Program-made: the position numbers and the translations under genes | Notes under the pieces: generated by a model | What the model saw: the letters and a program-made list of their open reading frames with translations, nothing else | Databases searched by the model: none | Told to the model about the DNA's origin: nothing | From: JBOHRN01 sp050732775 | GTDB taxonomy: Bacteria > Gemmatimonadota > Gemmatimonadetes > Longimicrobiales > Longimicrobiaceae | DNA: 64,000 bases | Direction of reading: 5' to 3' | Assembly: GCA_050732775.1 (NCBI GenBank) | Contig: JBOHRN010000029.1 | Location: 1-64,000, forward strand | Shown: positions 27,429 to 36,246 of the stretch, piece after piece | Position numbering within the stretch: position 1 is the first letter of the stretch | How the letters are laid out: each line of letters opens with the position of its first letter

Positions 27429-28799
27429 CTACTCCGGTAGCAAACCCCGGACCCGGTTCACCAACTCGCGCGCCTCGCCACCGGTCGGGGCCTCGGCGAT
27501 AACTCGTACCACCGGCTCGGTGCCGGAGGGGCGCAGGTGAACCCAGCGCCTCTCTTCCGGCCAGTCGAGCCGGAGCCCGTCCTGCCGGTCGGCCTCCGGC
27601 GCCGCCAGCGCCGCCTCCAGGGCGAGGTACACGTCGTCGAGGGGAACGGCCGGCAACGCGACCTTTTCCTTGACGATCTGGTAGCTCCCCACGCCGCTGG
27701 CGATCTCCGAGAGTGGCCGACCGCTAGCAGCCATGAGTTGGAGGATGAGCCGGGCGGCCACTGGCGCGTCGCGCCCCAGGTGAACGTCCGGGAGGATCAC
27801 CCCGCCGTTACCCTCTCCCCCCACCACCGCGTCTTCCTCCTGCATCCGCCGGGCCACGTTGATCTCGCCCACCGGCACACGCACGAGCGGCACGCCCGCC
27901 TCTTCTGCCACGTCGTCCAGGAGCCGGCTGGTCGAGAGGTTGGTGACCACCGGCCCCTGGCGGTGCCGCAGCACCAGCTTGGCCGCCAGCGCCAGGGTGT
28001 AGTCTTCCCCCAACGGCTCCCCACTCTCGTCTACCAGGGCCAGCCGGTCAGCGTCCGGATCTACCGCCAAACCCACGTCCGCGCCGGTCTCCTTTACCAG
28101 GGCCGCTAGCTCGGCCAGGTTCTCGGGGACCGGTTCTGGCTCGCGGGGAAACCTTCCGTCCGGCTCCAAGTTGATGCCCCGAACCTGGCACCCGAGCTCC
28201 TCCAGGAGCCGGGAGAAGATATCACCCCCCGCGCCCCTCACGCAGTCCAGGGCCACCGTTAGACCCCGCGCGCGGATCTCTTCCAAGTCGAGGTAGCCGA
28301 TGGCGAGAACGCGCTCCAGATGCCGGTCGAGGGCGCCCGTATCCTCCCGCCGCCCGCCCAATTCGTCCCAACCGGCCCGGGGGGGTGCGTGCTCTAAAAA
28401 GCCCTGCATCTGCTCGGTCTCTTTCCGGTCCAGGAAGGTGCCCGACGGGCCTATGAATTTGAGGGCGTTCCATTCTACCGGGTTGTGGCTGGCGGTTATG
28501 GCGACTCCGCCCGCGGCCCCGGCGTCTTCCACCGCCAGCTGCACCGTTGGGGTGGGCACCACGCCGACGTCCACCACTTCGCACCCGACAGACTCTAGCG
28601 CGGCCGTGACCGCCCGCGCGAACATCGGCCCCGAGACTCGCGAATCGCGCCCCACGATCACCGTCCGGTTGGAGCCGTGCGAGCGCAGGTAACCCCCGAA
28701 CGAAGCGGCGAAGGTGGCGACCACTTCCGGCGTGAGCCCGTGCCCCACCCGGCCGCGGACCCCGGAGACGCTGACCATTAGTTGGGAAGTGTCGATCAC
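27429..28799 (-). CDS. glmM: Phosphoglucosamine mutase
   Basis: Interconverts glucosamine 6- and 1-phosphate. The 456-aa phosphohexomutase has the phosphoserine loop ITASHNPVEWN, the metal loop DPDADRLAL, the sugar loop GGEGNGGVI and the phosphate-binding loop RPSGTEPVVRV. The start is taken as GTG at 28799; the ATG seven codons on (MVSVSGVRG) is possible. The context with glmS decides for glucosamine mutase over phosphomannomutase. Confidence 0.93.
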   Translation of the reverse strand: MIDTSQLMVSVSGVRGRVGHGLTPEVVATFAASFGGYLRSHGSNRTVIVGRDSRVSGPMFARAVTAALESVGCEVVDVGVVPTPTVQLAVEDAGAAGGVAITASHNPVEWNALKFIGPSGTFLDRKETEQMQGFLEHAPPRAGWDELGGRREDTGALDRHLERVLAIGYLDLEEIRARGLTVALDCVRGAGGDIFSRLLEELGCQVRGINLEPDGRFPREPEPVPENLAELAALVKETGADVGLAVDPDADRLALVDESGEPLGEDYTLALAAKLVLRHRQGPVVTNLSTSRLLDDVAEEAGVPLVRVPVGEINVARRMQEEDAVVGGEGNGGVILPDVHLGRDAPVAARLILQLMAASGRPLSEIASGVGSYQIVKEKVALPAVPLDDVYLALEAALAAPEADRQDGLRLDWPEERRWVHLRPSGTEPVVRVIAEAPTGGEARELVNRVRGLLPE

Positions 28800-28847
28800 G
28801 CGCGAGGAGTCCGGAGGGTGGACGGCCGCGGCCGCTAACCGTGCCCG

Positions 28848-28875
28848 ATTTAAGCCTTCGCGCGAGCTTTGGCAA
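28848..28875 (-). promoter_or_regulatory. Possible promoter of the glmM-glmS operon
   Basis: On the minus strand TTGCCA (28870-28875, 5 of 6) is followed after 16 nt by TTAAAT (28848-28853, 4 of 6), about 48 nt before the glmM start. It is in the 125-bp divergent gap shared with metB. Weak -10; position is the main support. Confidence 0.4.
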
Positions 28876-28924
28876 GGCCGCGCCCGTACTTGCCATGGTG
28901 GGCGCGGGCGGTAGCTTACCTGTG

Positions 28925-30079
28925 ATGACCGAGAGCTCCAAGAAGCACGGCTTCGGGACCAGCGCCGTGCACGCGGGACAGAGTCCCGACCCCACCACGG
29001 GCGCCATCATGCCGCCCGTGTACCAAACCTCTACCTACGTGCAGCCGGAGCTCGGCCGCCACCTCGGCTACGAGTACGCCCGCACCCAAAACCCAACCCG
29101 TGAGGCGTTGGAGAGAAACGTGGCGGCCCTTGAGGGAGGTAGCCACGGCGTCGCCTTCGGCTCCGGACTCGCCGCCATCGAAGCGGTGGCGAAGCTCCTT
29201 TCCAGCGGGGATCACGTGATCTCGGGAGAGGGCGTCTACGGCGGTACCTACCGGCTTTTTGGCCAGGTACTCTCCCGGCTGGGCGTCGGCTTCACCTTTG
29301 TGGATTCGGGCGATACGGACGCCATCCGCGCCGCACTGCGCGACGAGACCAAGCTGATCCACCTGGAGACGCCCACCAACCCGATGATGCGGCTCACAGA
29401 CCTGGCCGCCGCCGCCGAGATCGCCCGGGAGGCCGGGGCGTGGCTGAGCGTGGACAACACCTTCGCCACCCCCTACAACCAGCGCCCGCTCGAGTTCGGC
29501 GCCGACCTGGTGGTACACTCCACCACCAAGTACCTCAACGGCCACTCCGACGTGGTGGGGGGTGTCGCGGTGACCGGCAACGAAGAGCTGGCCGGGCGCA
29601 TCCGCTTTATCCAAAACGCCTGCGGCGCCATCCCCGGCCCGTGGGACTGTTGGTTGGCTCTGCGCGGGATCAAGACCCTGCACCTGCGCATGGAGCGCCA
29701 CAACCAGAACGGCCAGAAGGTCGCGGAGTGGCTGGAGGGGCACCCCGCCGTGGAGCGGGTCTACTACCCGGGGCTCGGCTCCCACCCGCAGCACCAGCTG
29801 GCCGGGCGGCAGATGAGCGGTTTCAGCGGCATGGTCTCGGTCGAGACCGGGAGTCCGCAGCGGGCCAGGAAGCTGGTGGAGGGGGTACGGATCTTCTCGC
29901 TGGCAGAGTCGCTGGGCGGGGTGGAATCACTCATCGCACACCCGGCGGTGATGACCCACGCCTCGGTGCCCCCCGAGACGCGGGAGCGGATGGGGCTCAG
30001 CGACTCACTGGTACGGCTCTCTTGCGGCGTCGAAGACGCGGGCGACCTGATAGCCGATCTGGAGCGGGCGCTGGGGTAG
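28925..30079 (+). CDS. metB: PLP-dependent trans-sulfuration enzyme (cystathionine gamma-synthase/lyase)
   Basis: A 384-aa Cys/Met-metabolism PLP enzyme. It has FGTSAVHAGQSPDP, the cofactor phosphate region AFGSGLAAIEAV, DNTFATPYNQRPLEFGAD and the Schiff-base Lys in HSTTKYLNGHSDVVGG. The family contains gamma-synthase, beta-lyase and gamma-lyase, which cannot be told apart here with certainty; the NACGAIPGPWDCWLALRG and ESLGGVESL regions are shared by synthase and gamma-lyase. ATG at 28925 (a GTG lies one codon upstream). A weak promoter-like pair ends right at the start codon. Transcribed divergently from glmM. Confidence 0.9.
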   Translation: MTESSKKHGFGTSAVHAGQSPDPTTGAIMPPVYQTSTYVQPELGRHLGYEYARTQNPTREALERNVAALEGGSHGVAFGSGLAAIEAVAKLLSSGDHVISGEGVYGGTYRLFGQVLSRLGVGFTFVDSGDTDAIRAALRDETKLIHLETPTNPMMRLTDLAAAAEIAREAGAWLSVDNTFATPYNQRPLEFGADLVVHSTTKYLNGHSDVVGGVAVTGNEELAGRIRFIQNACGAIPGPWDCWLALRGIKTLHLRMERHNQNGQKVAEWLEGHPAVERVYYPGLGSHPQHQLAGRQMSGFSGMVSVETGSPQRARKLVEGVRIFSLAESLGGVESLIAHPAVMTHASVPPETRERMGLSDSLVRLSCGVEDAGDLIADLERALG

Positions 30080-30081
30080 CT

Positions 30082-31518
30082 TTAACCAGCTCTTCTTTTA
30101 CTCTCTACGCGGGTGGCGCGCGAGTTGAGCTCGCCGACGGTGAGCCGCAAACCGTCGCGCGCGGCGCGGACCGCGGCAGCGGTCTCAGGTGCACTCGCCA
30201 GGGCCTCCGCCAAGGCGTCCAGGGCGGATTCGAGCCGGGCGGTCAAGACGTGGTCGCCCAGGGCGGGGAGGGTGCGCAAGACCAGCTCTTCGGCCCGCGG
30301 CTGGTACTCCGGCGGCAGGCGCTCGAACGTGCGCGCCACGGTGTGGAGGAGCTCCGCGAGACTCTGGTGCTGCATCGACTCCGAAGCAACCACCGCAAGA
30401 GACTCAAAGGTCCCCAAGAGCCGCGCGAAGAGGTTGTCTTCGTACACCACCGGCAGCGGCTCGTCCTGGTGGCCTTCTTGCTCCTGGTCCGACCACCGGG
30501 CCAGCAGATCGCGCAAAGTTCTGATTGCCAGTAAGCCCGGACCCGGGTCGGAGTTGGCGGTGGAGATAGAGGTCCAGGCGATTACCTCGAGCTGCTCGAC
30601 GCCGTAATCGGGGTCGGTGGCGACGTCTCGCTGGCGCTCCAGCACCAGCGCCTCCAGCACGCGTTCGCCCACCCTTTCGGCGTCTTCACTGGTGTCCGCC
30701 TTGACCTCGGCGACCGCGTCCCCGAACGCGACGTAAGAGCCGACCGCTACCTTGAGGACCACTTCGACCTCGCCCTCCGCGACTTGGACGGCCTTGGCCA
30801 GGGCGCCTGCTTTCACACGGGTGACGAAGCCGTGTTCGGGCATCTCGACCAGCGTACCGGCCACCCCCTCGAAGCGCGACGACCGCCTGGTCCTGCGAAC
30901 CAAGCTCAACTGCCGCTCGCGCGCGTCTAGGGTGAGCCGGTGGATGGCGTCGACGATCTCGGCCGGGCGCATCTGATCGATGGCCGAATAGAGCAAGAGC
31001 AGCAGTAGCAGGAGGGCCACCACGGTCATTACCAGCGCCACGGTAGCTCCCAAAACTGGGTTGAAGGGGTCGGCCACGGTGGCCAGCGTCACCAGGGTGT
31101 AGACCGCCAACCCGATAAAATAGCCGAAGTAGAGTTGGTTACTACGGCGCCGCAGAAACTGGTCGAAAACCTCATGGGTCAGGGAGCTGGCCGCCTGTTG
31201 GACAGCCAGCAGGAGCAGCGAGATGGTGATGGAGGTGACCGTGATGATGCCGCTGGCGATGATACCCAACAGGTCGCTGGTCGCCCCGGCGTCGGCGAAC
31301 ATGCGTGCTTTCAGCGCCTCCCGGAGGGGCTCCAGCCAGGCGATCCGGGCCTGGTCGAGAGTGTAGCTGCCCGCGGCCAGCAGGAGGAACCCGGCCAGGA
31401 TACACGCGGGGACGGTCAAAAACTCCTCGAACGCCCTCCGGATCACGCCCAAGAGGCGAAAGACGCCGCCTTCCCGGGAACGGTTGCGGTTGGTCGCTTT
31501 CAATTCCGCATCCTGCAC
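30082..31518 (-). CDS. DUF2254-family membrane protein
   Basis: A 478-aa predicted inner-membrane protein. Four hydrophobic segments are visible (near residues 35-55, 85-110, 133-150 and 158-180), with the characteristic ITVTSITISLLLLAVQQAASS between the first two pairs, followed by a large cytoplasmic alpha/beta region of about 290 residues containing DYGVEQLEVIAWTSIST. That pattern matches DUF2254, a family without an established function. GTG at 31518. Convergent with metB (2-bp gap) and divergent from purD. Confidence 0.82.
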   Translation of the reverse strand: MQDAELKATNRNRSREGGVFRLLGVIRRAFEEFLTVPACILAGFLLLAAGSYTLDQARIAWLEPLREALKARMFADAGATSDLLGIIASGIITVTSITISLLLLAVQQAASSLTHEVFDQFLRRRSNQLYFGYFIGLAVYTLVTLATVADPFNPVLGATVALVMTVVALLLLLLLLYSAIDQMRPAEIVDAIHRLTLDARERQLSLVRRTRRSSRFEGVAGTLVEMPEHGFVTRVKAGALAKAVQVAEGEVEVVLKVAVGSYVAFGDAVAEVKADTSEDAERVGERVLEALVLERQRDVATDPDYGVEQLEVIAWTSISTANSDPGPGLLAIRTLRDLLARWSDQEQEGHQDEPLPVVYEDNLFARLLGTFESLAVVASESMQHQSLAELLHTVARTFERLPPEYQPRAEELVLRTLPALGDHVLTARLESALDALAEALASAPETAAAVRAARDGLRLTVGELNSRATRVESKRRAG

Positions 31519-31545
31519 GGGTAGGTTGAGGGGGCGCCGCGGGCT

Positions 31546-31574
31546 TTGATCGGCGCGACCGGACGAGCTACAAT
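31546..31574 (+). promoter_or_regulatory. Sigma-70 promoter of purD
   Basis: TTGATC (31546-31551; TTGA matches) is followed by exactly 17 nt and TACAAT (31569-31574, 5 of 6). Expected transcript start is about 31581, some 30 nt before the GTG of purD. It lies in the 93-bp gap between divergent genes. Confidence 0.7.
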
Positions 31575-31611
31575 AACAGCTTGGACTCCTCTAATCCACC
31601 TCGATCCGTCC

Positions 31612-32898
31612 GTGAAGATCCTCATCGTCGGTAACGGCGGCCGGGAGCACGCTCTGCTCTGGAAGCTGCGGCGCGACGCTCCGGACGCTGACTTCTTCAT
31701 CACCCGGGGAAACGGCGGTACGGCCGGGCTGGCGACGCCCCTACCCTTCGACCCCGGCGAGTTCCAGCCCCTAGCCGGTTGGGCCGAGAGCGAGGGCGTC
31801 GACCTCACCGTAGTGGGGCCCGAGAAGCCACTCGCCGAGGGCGTCGCCGATCACTTTCTGGCCCGCGGCCTGCCCGTCTTCGGCCCCACCTCCGCCGCGG
31901 CCGAAATCGAGAGCTCGAAGGCGTTCGCCAAACGGTTGATGGAGCGGAACGGCATCCCCACCGCGGCTCACCGGAGCTTCGCCTCCGCCGGTGAGGCGGG
32001 GGAGTACATCCTTGCGCTCGAGCGGCCGCCAGTGGTCAAGGCGTCTGGCCTGGCCGCGGGCAAAGGCGCGGTGGTGTGCGACAGCCACGAGCAGGCGCTA
32101 CTTGCCGCGCGCGACATGCTCTCGGGCGAGGCGTTCGGGGGCGCGGGCAGCGAAGTGGTGGTCGAGGAACGGATGGAGGGAGAGGAGCTGTCCGTGTTCG
32201 CGCTCACCGACGGAGAGACCGTCATCCCCCTGCTCGCGTCCCAAGACCATAAGAGGATCGGCGAGGGGGACACCGGCCCCAACACCGGGGGGATGGGCGC
32301 GTACGCCCCGGTTTCTACCGCCACGCCGGAGCTGATGGAACGCCTCGAGCGCGAGATCTTGCGGCCCATCGTCGCGGCGCTGGCCGGCGAAGAGAGGAGG
32401 TTCAGGGGGCTCCTCTACGCCGGTGTCATGCTCACCGGCGACGGCCCCAAGGTGGTCGAGTTCAACTGCCGCTTCGGAGACCCCGAGACCCAGGCCGTGA
32501 TTCCCCTGCTGGAGAGTTCGCTGCTGGAGCCGATGCTCGCCATCGCGCGGCAAGAACCGCTCGCGGGCTATGAACCCGCGTGGCGGCCGGGTGTGGCTGT
32601 AACCACGGTGCTTGCGGCGGGCGGCTACCCCGGCTCTTACCAGCAAGGCCAACGCATCGAGATCCCGGCGGGGTTGGAAGAAGCCGGCCGGGTGATCGTC
32701 TTCCACGCTGGCACGGTGTTGAAGGGCGGCTCTCTTTTTTGCTCGGGGGGACGGGTGCTGGCGGTTACGGCAGTCGCCGACGGAGTGGCCGGGGCGGCGG
32801 AGTTGAGCCGCGAGCAAGCCGGGCGTATCTTCTTCGAAGGCGTTCAGTTTCGCAAAGACATCGCTTGGAGGGAGGTGGCGCGTGCCCGAGCTTCCTGA
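31612..32898 (+). CDS. purD: Phosphoribosylamine-glycine ligase
   Basis: ATP-grasp enzyme of purine synthesis making GAR. The 428-aa product starts VKILIVGNGGREHALLWKL, the family N-terminus, and shows VVKASGLAAGKGAVV, KRIGEGDTGPNTGGMGAYAP and VEFNCRFGDPETQ. GTG at 31612 was selected because it gives the exact family start and lies downstream of the promoter; the frame open to 31546 covers the promoter itself. Its tail overlaps mutM by 17 bases. Confidence 0.97.
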   Translation: MKILIVGNGGREHALLWKLRRDAPDADFFITRGNGGTAGLATPLPFDPGEFQPLAGWAESEGVDLTVVGPEKPLAEGVADHFLARGLPVFGPTSAAAEIESSKAFAKRLMERNGIPTAAHRSFASAGEAGEYILALERPPVVKASGLAAGKGAVVCDSHEQALLAARDMLSGEAFGGAGSEVVVEERMEGEELSVFALTDGETVIPLLASQDHKRIGEGDTGPNTGGMGAYAPVSTATPELMERLEREILRPIVAALAGEERRFRGLLYAGVMLTGDGPKVVEFNCRFGDPETQAVIPLLESSLLEPMLAIARQEPLAGYEPAWRPGVAVTTVLAAGGYPGSYQQGQRIEIPAGLEEAGRVIVFHAGTVLKGGSLFCSGGRVLAVTAVADGVAGAAELSREQAGRIFFEGVQFRKDIAWREVARARAS

Positions 32899-33694
32899 GG
32901 TCGAAACCGTGGTCCGCGGCCTGGCGCCCGCTTTGGCCGGCGCCCGGATTGAGCGGGTCGAGGTGCTGCGAGCAGACCTGATCGGGAAGGGAGACAGCGC
33001 GGGCTTTGTGCAGGGGCTGGTGGGGCGGCGCGTCGAGGACGTCTCGCGCCGGGCCAAGAACGTAGTAGTGCGCACGGATGACCCAGTGCTGGTGGTGAAC
33101 CTGGGTATGACCGGCCGCTTGCTCCTGTCGGCAAACGGCGAAACTCCTTCGCACCTGGGCGTTCGTTTCGGTTTGGACCGGGGCCGAGAGCTCCTCTACC
33201 GGGACGTGCGCCGTTTCGGTGTTCTCTCTCTGCTCAGCCCGCGCGAGTGGCGGCTGCGAGAGCAGCGCATGGGGCTGGAGCCGCTCTCACAGGAGTTCAC
33301 CCCCCGGCGGCTGCACCAGCTTACCCGCGGCTCGCGGGTGGCTCTCAAGCAGTGGCTCATGGACCAGCGCAAGCTGGCGGGAGTAGGGAACATTTACGCC
33401 AGCGAGGCGTTACATCGGGCCGGAATCCACCCGGGGCGGCGCGCGGGGTCTCTTTCCCGGCCCCGCGCCGGGCGGCTACAGCGGGCGATCCTGGCGGTGC
33501 TCGAGGAGGCAGTGGAGCGGCGGGGCACCACACTCAGGGACTACCGAGACGCCAGCGGTGAGCCCGGCCAGTTTCGGGACCGGCTGCGGGTATACGGCCG
33601 GGAGGGCGAGCCGTGCGGTGAGTGCGGCCGGGCTATCAGGCGTATAGTCCAGCAAAACCGATCCACCTTCTACTGTCCGGGGTGCCAGCGGTGA
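32882..33694 (+). CDS. mutM: Formamidopyrimidine-DNA glycosylase
   Basis: Bifunctional glycosylase/AP lyase removing 8-oxoguanine. The 270-aa product has the catalytic start PELPEVETVVRGL (Pro2 nucleophile, Glu3), the helix-two-turn-helix region KQWLMDQRKLAGVGNIYASE and a complete C-terminal zinc finger (CGECGRAI ... FYCPGCQR). GTG at 32882, inside the end of purD, is preceded by a strong GGAGGGAGG Shine-Dalgarno. Confidence 0.97.
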   Translation: MPELPEVETVVRGLAPALAGARIERVEVLRADLIGKGDSAGFVQGLVGRRVEDVSRRAKNVVVRTDDPVLVVNLGMTGRLLLSANGETPSHLGVRFGLDRGRELLYRDVRRFGVLSLLSPREWRLREQRMGLEPLSQEFTPRRLHQLTRGSRVALKQWLMDQRKLAGVGNIYASEALHRAGIHPGRRAGSLSRPRAGRLQRAILAVLEEAVERRGTTLRDYRDASGEPGQFRDRLRVYGREGEPCGECGRAIRRIVQQNRSTFYCPGCQR

Positions 33695-33735
33695 GCCGTT
33701 GTCTGGCACACCGGTTGCGCCCGCCCAGCTCCACC

Positions 33736-34743
33736 ATGCCGAGAACGCCATCCACCGCCGTTATCGCCCTGGTTACGCTGGCCGCCGCTTGCGGCGGCGA
33801 GGGGAGCGCGGCGCCACCCGAGCGGGAAAGCGAACCAATCGGGGGGGTGCCCGTGGACTCCGTCTACGGCGCCTCCTACGCAGAGAACTTACGGGTGGTG
33901 CCGGTAGAGGTGGAGGTCCGTGGGCTTCCGGACGGCTGGGCCGGAGTGCGCATAGCCGCGGTATCGGACCTTGCCCTGGGGGCTTGGGAGGGGAGCGGAG
34001 AGACCACCCGCGCCGTGCTGACCGCCATCGAGCGGGAAGACCCCGACTTGGTGGTGCTCCTGGGAAGAACGTTTTGGGGCGAGGGCGCCGGGGCCGAAGA
34101 GCGCCAGCTCTTGGCCCCTCTGGCGGAGCGCGCCCTCTTCGCCCTGGCGCCCCGCTCCGAAGTGGCTGCCGACACCGGCTCGGCCGCGGCGGCGCCTGCC
34201 CCGCGGGGAGAGGAGCTGCTGCGCTCCCTGGGGGCGCTGGTGCTGGAGGATAACCGGGCCATCGTGATACAAAGGGGCGACACCGGCTACGTGTACGGCC
34301 TCACCGGGCTCACCGACCCCGCTACCATCAAAGGGTTGGGCGTACCCGCCGACAGTACCGAACGGGACCACCCGGCTCTTTTGTTACTCGACGATCCGGC
34401 CACCGCCTTCTTCGTTCCCCCCGGGCGCTTTGCCCTGGCGCTGGCCGGGGGGGTGGTGTGCGGCGATGGTACGGTACCCGGTGTACCCAACCTGTGGACG
34501 CTCAACCAAGGGCCGCTCGGCGACTATCGGGTCGAGGGGGCGGAGCGGCTCTACCGGGTGGGCGCTAACGGGCTACTTCTGGTGTGCGGCTCCGGCTTTG
34601 GATTTCTCCCGGTCCGCTTCGCCGGACCACCCGAGGTGGCGCTCATCACCTTGGTGGGGATCGCCGACCCGGAAGAGGCCGAGACCTTTACCGCGGCCGA
34701 CGAGGACACCATAGTGGAAGAGATCGAGGAGGCTAACCCCTAG
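33736..34743 (+). CDS. Degenerate metallophosphoesterase-like lipoprotein (predicted inactive)
   Basis: A 335-aa exported protein with leader ALVTLAAACGG, probably lipid-anchored at Cys19. From residue 58 it follows the YkuE/YaeI-type calcineurin-like phosphoesterase order: VRGLPDGWAGVRIAAVSDL, then DPDLVVLLG, and at the end LPVRFAGPPEVALITL. However the metal ligands are gone: SDLH is SDLA (A80), GD is GR (R111), no GNH motif is present (ALAPRSE), and the GHTHGGQ segment reads ALAGGVVCGD (235-244). Only D78 remains. I infer a non-catalytic binding or structural role. ATG at 33736, 41 bases after mutM; its tail overlaps convergent ubiX by 11 bases. Confidence 0.75.
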   Translation: MPRTPSTAVIALVTLAAACGGEGSAAPPERESEPIGGVPVDSVYGASYAENLRVVPVEVEVRGLPDGWAGVRIAAVSDLALGAWEGSGETTRAVLTAIEREDPDLVVLLGRTFWGEGAGAEERQLLAPLAERALFALAPRSEVAADTGSAAAAPAPRGEELLRSLGALVLEDNRAIVIQRGDTGYVYGLTGLTDPATIKGLGVPADSTERDHPALLLLDDPATAFFVPPGRFALALAGGVVCGDGTVPGVPNLWTLNQGPLGDYRVEGAERLYRVGANGLLLVCGSGFGFLPVRFAGPPEVALITLVGIADPEEAETFTAADEDTIVEEIEEANP

Positions 34744-35350
34744 TCCGGGCCTCCCCCTCCCCACTCCGCCAGCGCGCCCCCAGCTCGTGCGCCACGCCCA
34801 GCTGGTCGAGCAGGCGCCCCACCACGAAGTCGACCAGCTCGTGCACTGTCTGCGGCTGGTGGTAAAAGCCCGGCGCGGCGGGCATGATGGTGGCACCCGC
34901 GCGGGCTAGCCGCACCATGTTCTCGAGGTGGATCAGAGAGAGGGGGGTCTCGCGGGGGACGAGAATCAGGGGCCGCCTCTCTTTGAGCGTGACGTCGGCG
35001 GCGCGCTCCACCAGGTTGCGGGAGGTACCCGCCGCAATAGAGGCGAGGGTTCCCATGGAGCACGGGCAGATCACCATCCCCCGTGACGGCGCCGAACCCG
35101 AGGCGGGCGTGGCACCCCGGTCTGACGAGGCGAAGAGAGTTACGCGCGACCAGTCGCCGGTGGCGGCGCGGAGCGCCTCCTCGCCGTCGACCCCGGCCTC
35201 TTCCGCCAAGAGTCGCCAGCCGTAACCGGATACGATCAGCCGTACCGGCACCGCGGCGTGGTTGAGAGCACGCAGTAAGCGCACGGCGTACGGGGCGCCC
35301 GAGGCGCCCGTGACCCCGAGGGTGAGCGGGGCGTCCGTAGCGGCCCTCAC
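34733..35350 (-). CDS. ubiX: UbiX-family flavin prenyltransferase
   Basis: Makes prenylated FMN, the cofactor of UbiD-type decarboxylases. The 205-aa product has the flavin-binding start LGVTGASGAPYAVRLL, the conserved MVICPCSMGTLASIAAG and the PRETPLSLIHLENM block. GTG at 35350 overlaps the prenyltransferase stop as GTGA. The UbiX/UbiA pairing occurs in both ubiquinone and futalosine-type menaquinone pathways; with no other quinone gene here I favour menaquinone only by analogy with the likely phylum. Confidence 0.94.
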   Translation of the reverse strand: MRAATDAPLTLGVTGASGAPYAVRLLRALNHAAVPVRLIVSGYGWRLLAEEAGVDGEEALRAATGDWSRVTLFASSDRGATPASGSAPSRGMVICPCSMGTLASIAAGTSRNLVERAADVTLKERRPLILVPRETPLSLIHLENMVRLARAGATIMPAAPGFYHQPQTVHELVDFVVGRLLDQLGVAHELGARWRSGEGEARTRG

Positions 35351-36246
35351 ACCAGCAACCTTTCCACCAGCACGAAGCCGAGAAAGAGTATCGAGATCAC
35401 ACCGTTCACGGTAAAGAAAGCGGCGTCGAGGCGCGACAGATCGTCGGCGCTAACCAAGCTCTGTTCGTACCAGAGCATGGCCGCGACCAGCGCCACGCCC
35501 GCGAAGAATAGCCCGCCGAACTCCGGAACCACAAAGCCGAGCGCCAGAAAGCCAGCCACAGACAGAGCGTGGAGCAAGCGCGAAGCCAAAATCGCGCCCT
35601 TGGCGCCGAACGCGGCCGGAAACGAGTGGAGCCCCTCGTGACGGTCAAAGTCCACGTCCTGGAGCGAGTAGAGCACGTCGAAGCCCGCCACCCAACTCGC
35701 CACGGCCACGGCCAGCAAGAGCAGGGCGGAGGCCGGATCGCTCCACTCGCCCGTCACGGCCAGGTAACCCCCCACCGGCGCGATGGCCAGCGCCGCGCCG
35801 AGCACCAGGTGCGCCCAGGGCGTGAACCGCTTGGTGTAAGAGTAGAGCAAGACCCATCCCAGGGCTAGCGGCGAGAGCGCGAGACAGAGCGGGTTGAGCA
35901 TCCCCGCGCTCAGGACGAACACGCCGCCGGCCGCCACCACGGCTACTCCGGCCTCACGCGCCGACAACTTGCCGGAGGGGAGCTCCCGCCCCTCGGTGCG
36001 CGGATTGCGGGCGTCGAAACCGCGGTCTACGACGCGGTTGAAACCCATCGCCGCGAAGCGCGCCGAGGTAAAGGCGAGCAAGATCCAGAAGACGTCGCCG
36101 AGGTGAACCGGAAAGCGGTACGAAGCCATCACCAGCCCCACCACGGCGAACGGCAACGCGAAAACGGTGTGCGGTAGCCGGACCAGGTTCGAGTAGTCGG
36201 CCAGCCGGCCCCGGCCCGGCAGGGTTTGGCCTTCTAACACGTTCAA
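35347..36246 (-). CDS. UbiA-family 4-hydroxybenzoate-type prenyltransferase (UbiA or MqnP)
   Basis: A 299-aa polytopic membrane prenyltransferase with about eight hydrophobic segments. Both Asp-rich motifs are present: NRVVDRGFDARNPRT (first) and YSLQDVDFDRHEG (second), which bind the Mg-polyprenyl diphosphate. The profile resembles UbiA/MqnP, the latter acting in the futalosine route to menaquinone. The start is TTG at 36246, overlapping the terC stop as TTGA. Translationally linked to ubiX. Confidence 0.88.
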   Translation of the reverse strand: MNVLEGQTLPGRGRLADYSNLVRLPHTVFALPFAVVGLVMASYRFPVHLGDVFWILLAFTSARFAAMGFNRVVDRGFDARNPRTEGRELPSGKLSAREAGVAVVAAGGVFVLSAGMLNPLCLALSPLALGWVLLYSYTKRFTPWAHLVLGAALAIAPVGGYLAVTGEWSDPASALLLLAVAVASWVAGFDVLYSLQDVDFDRHEGLHSFPAAFGAKGAILASRLLHALSVAGFLALGFVVPEFGGLFFAGVALVAAMLWYEQSLVSADDLSRLDAAFFTVNGVISILFLGFVLVERLLV

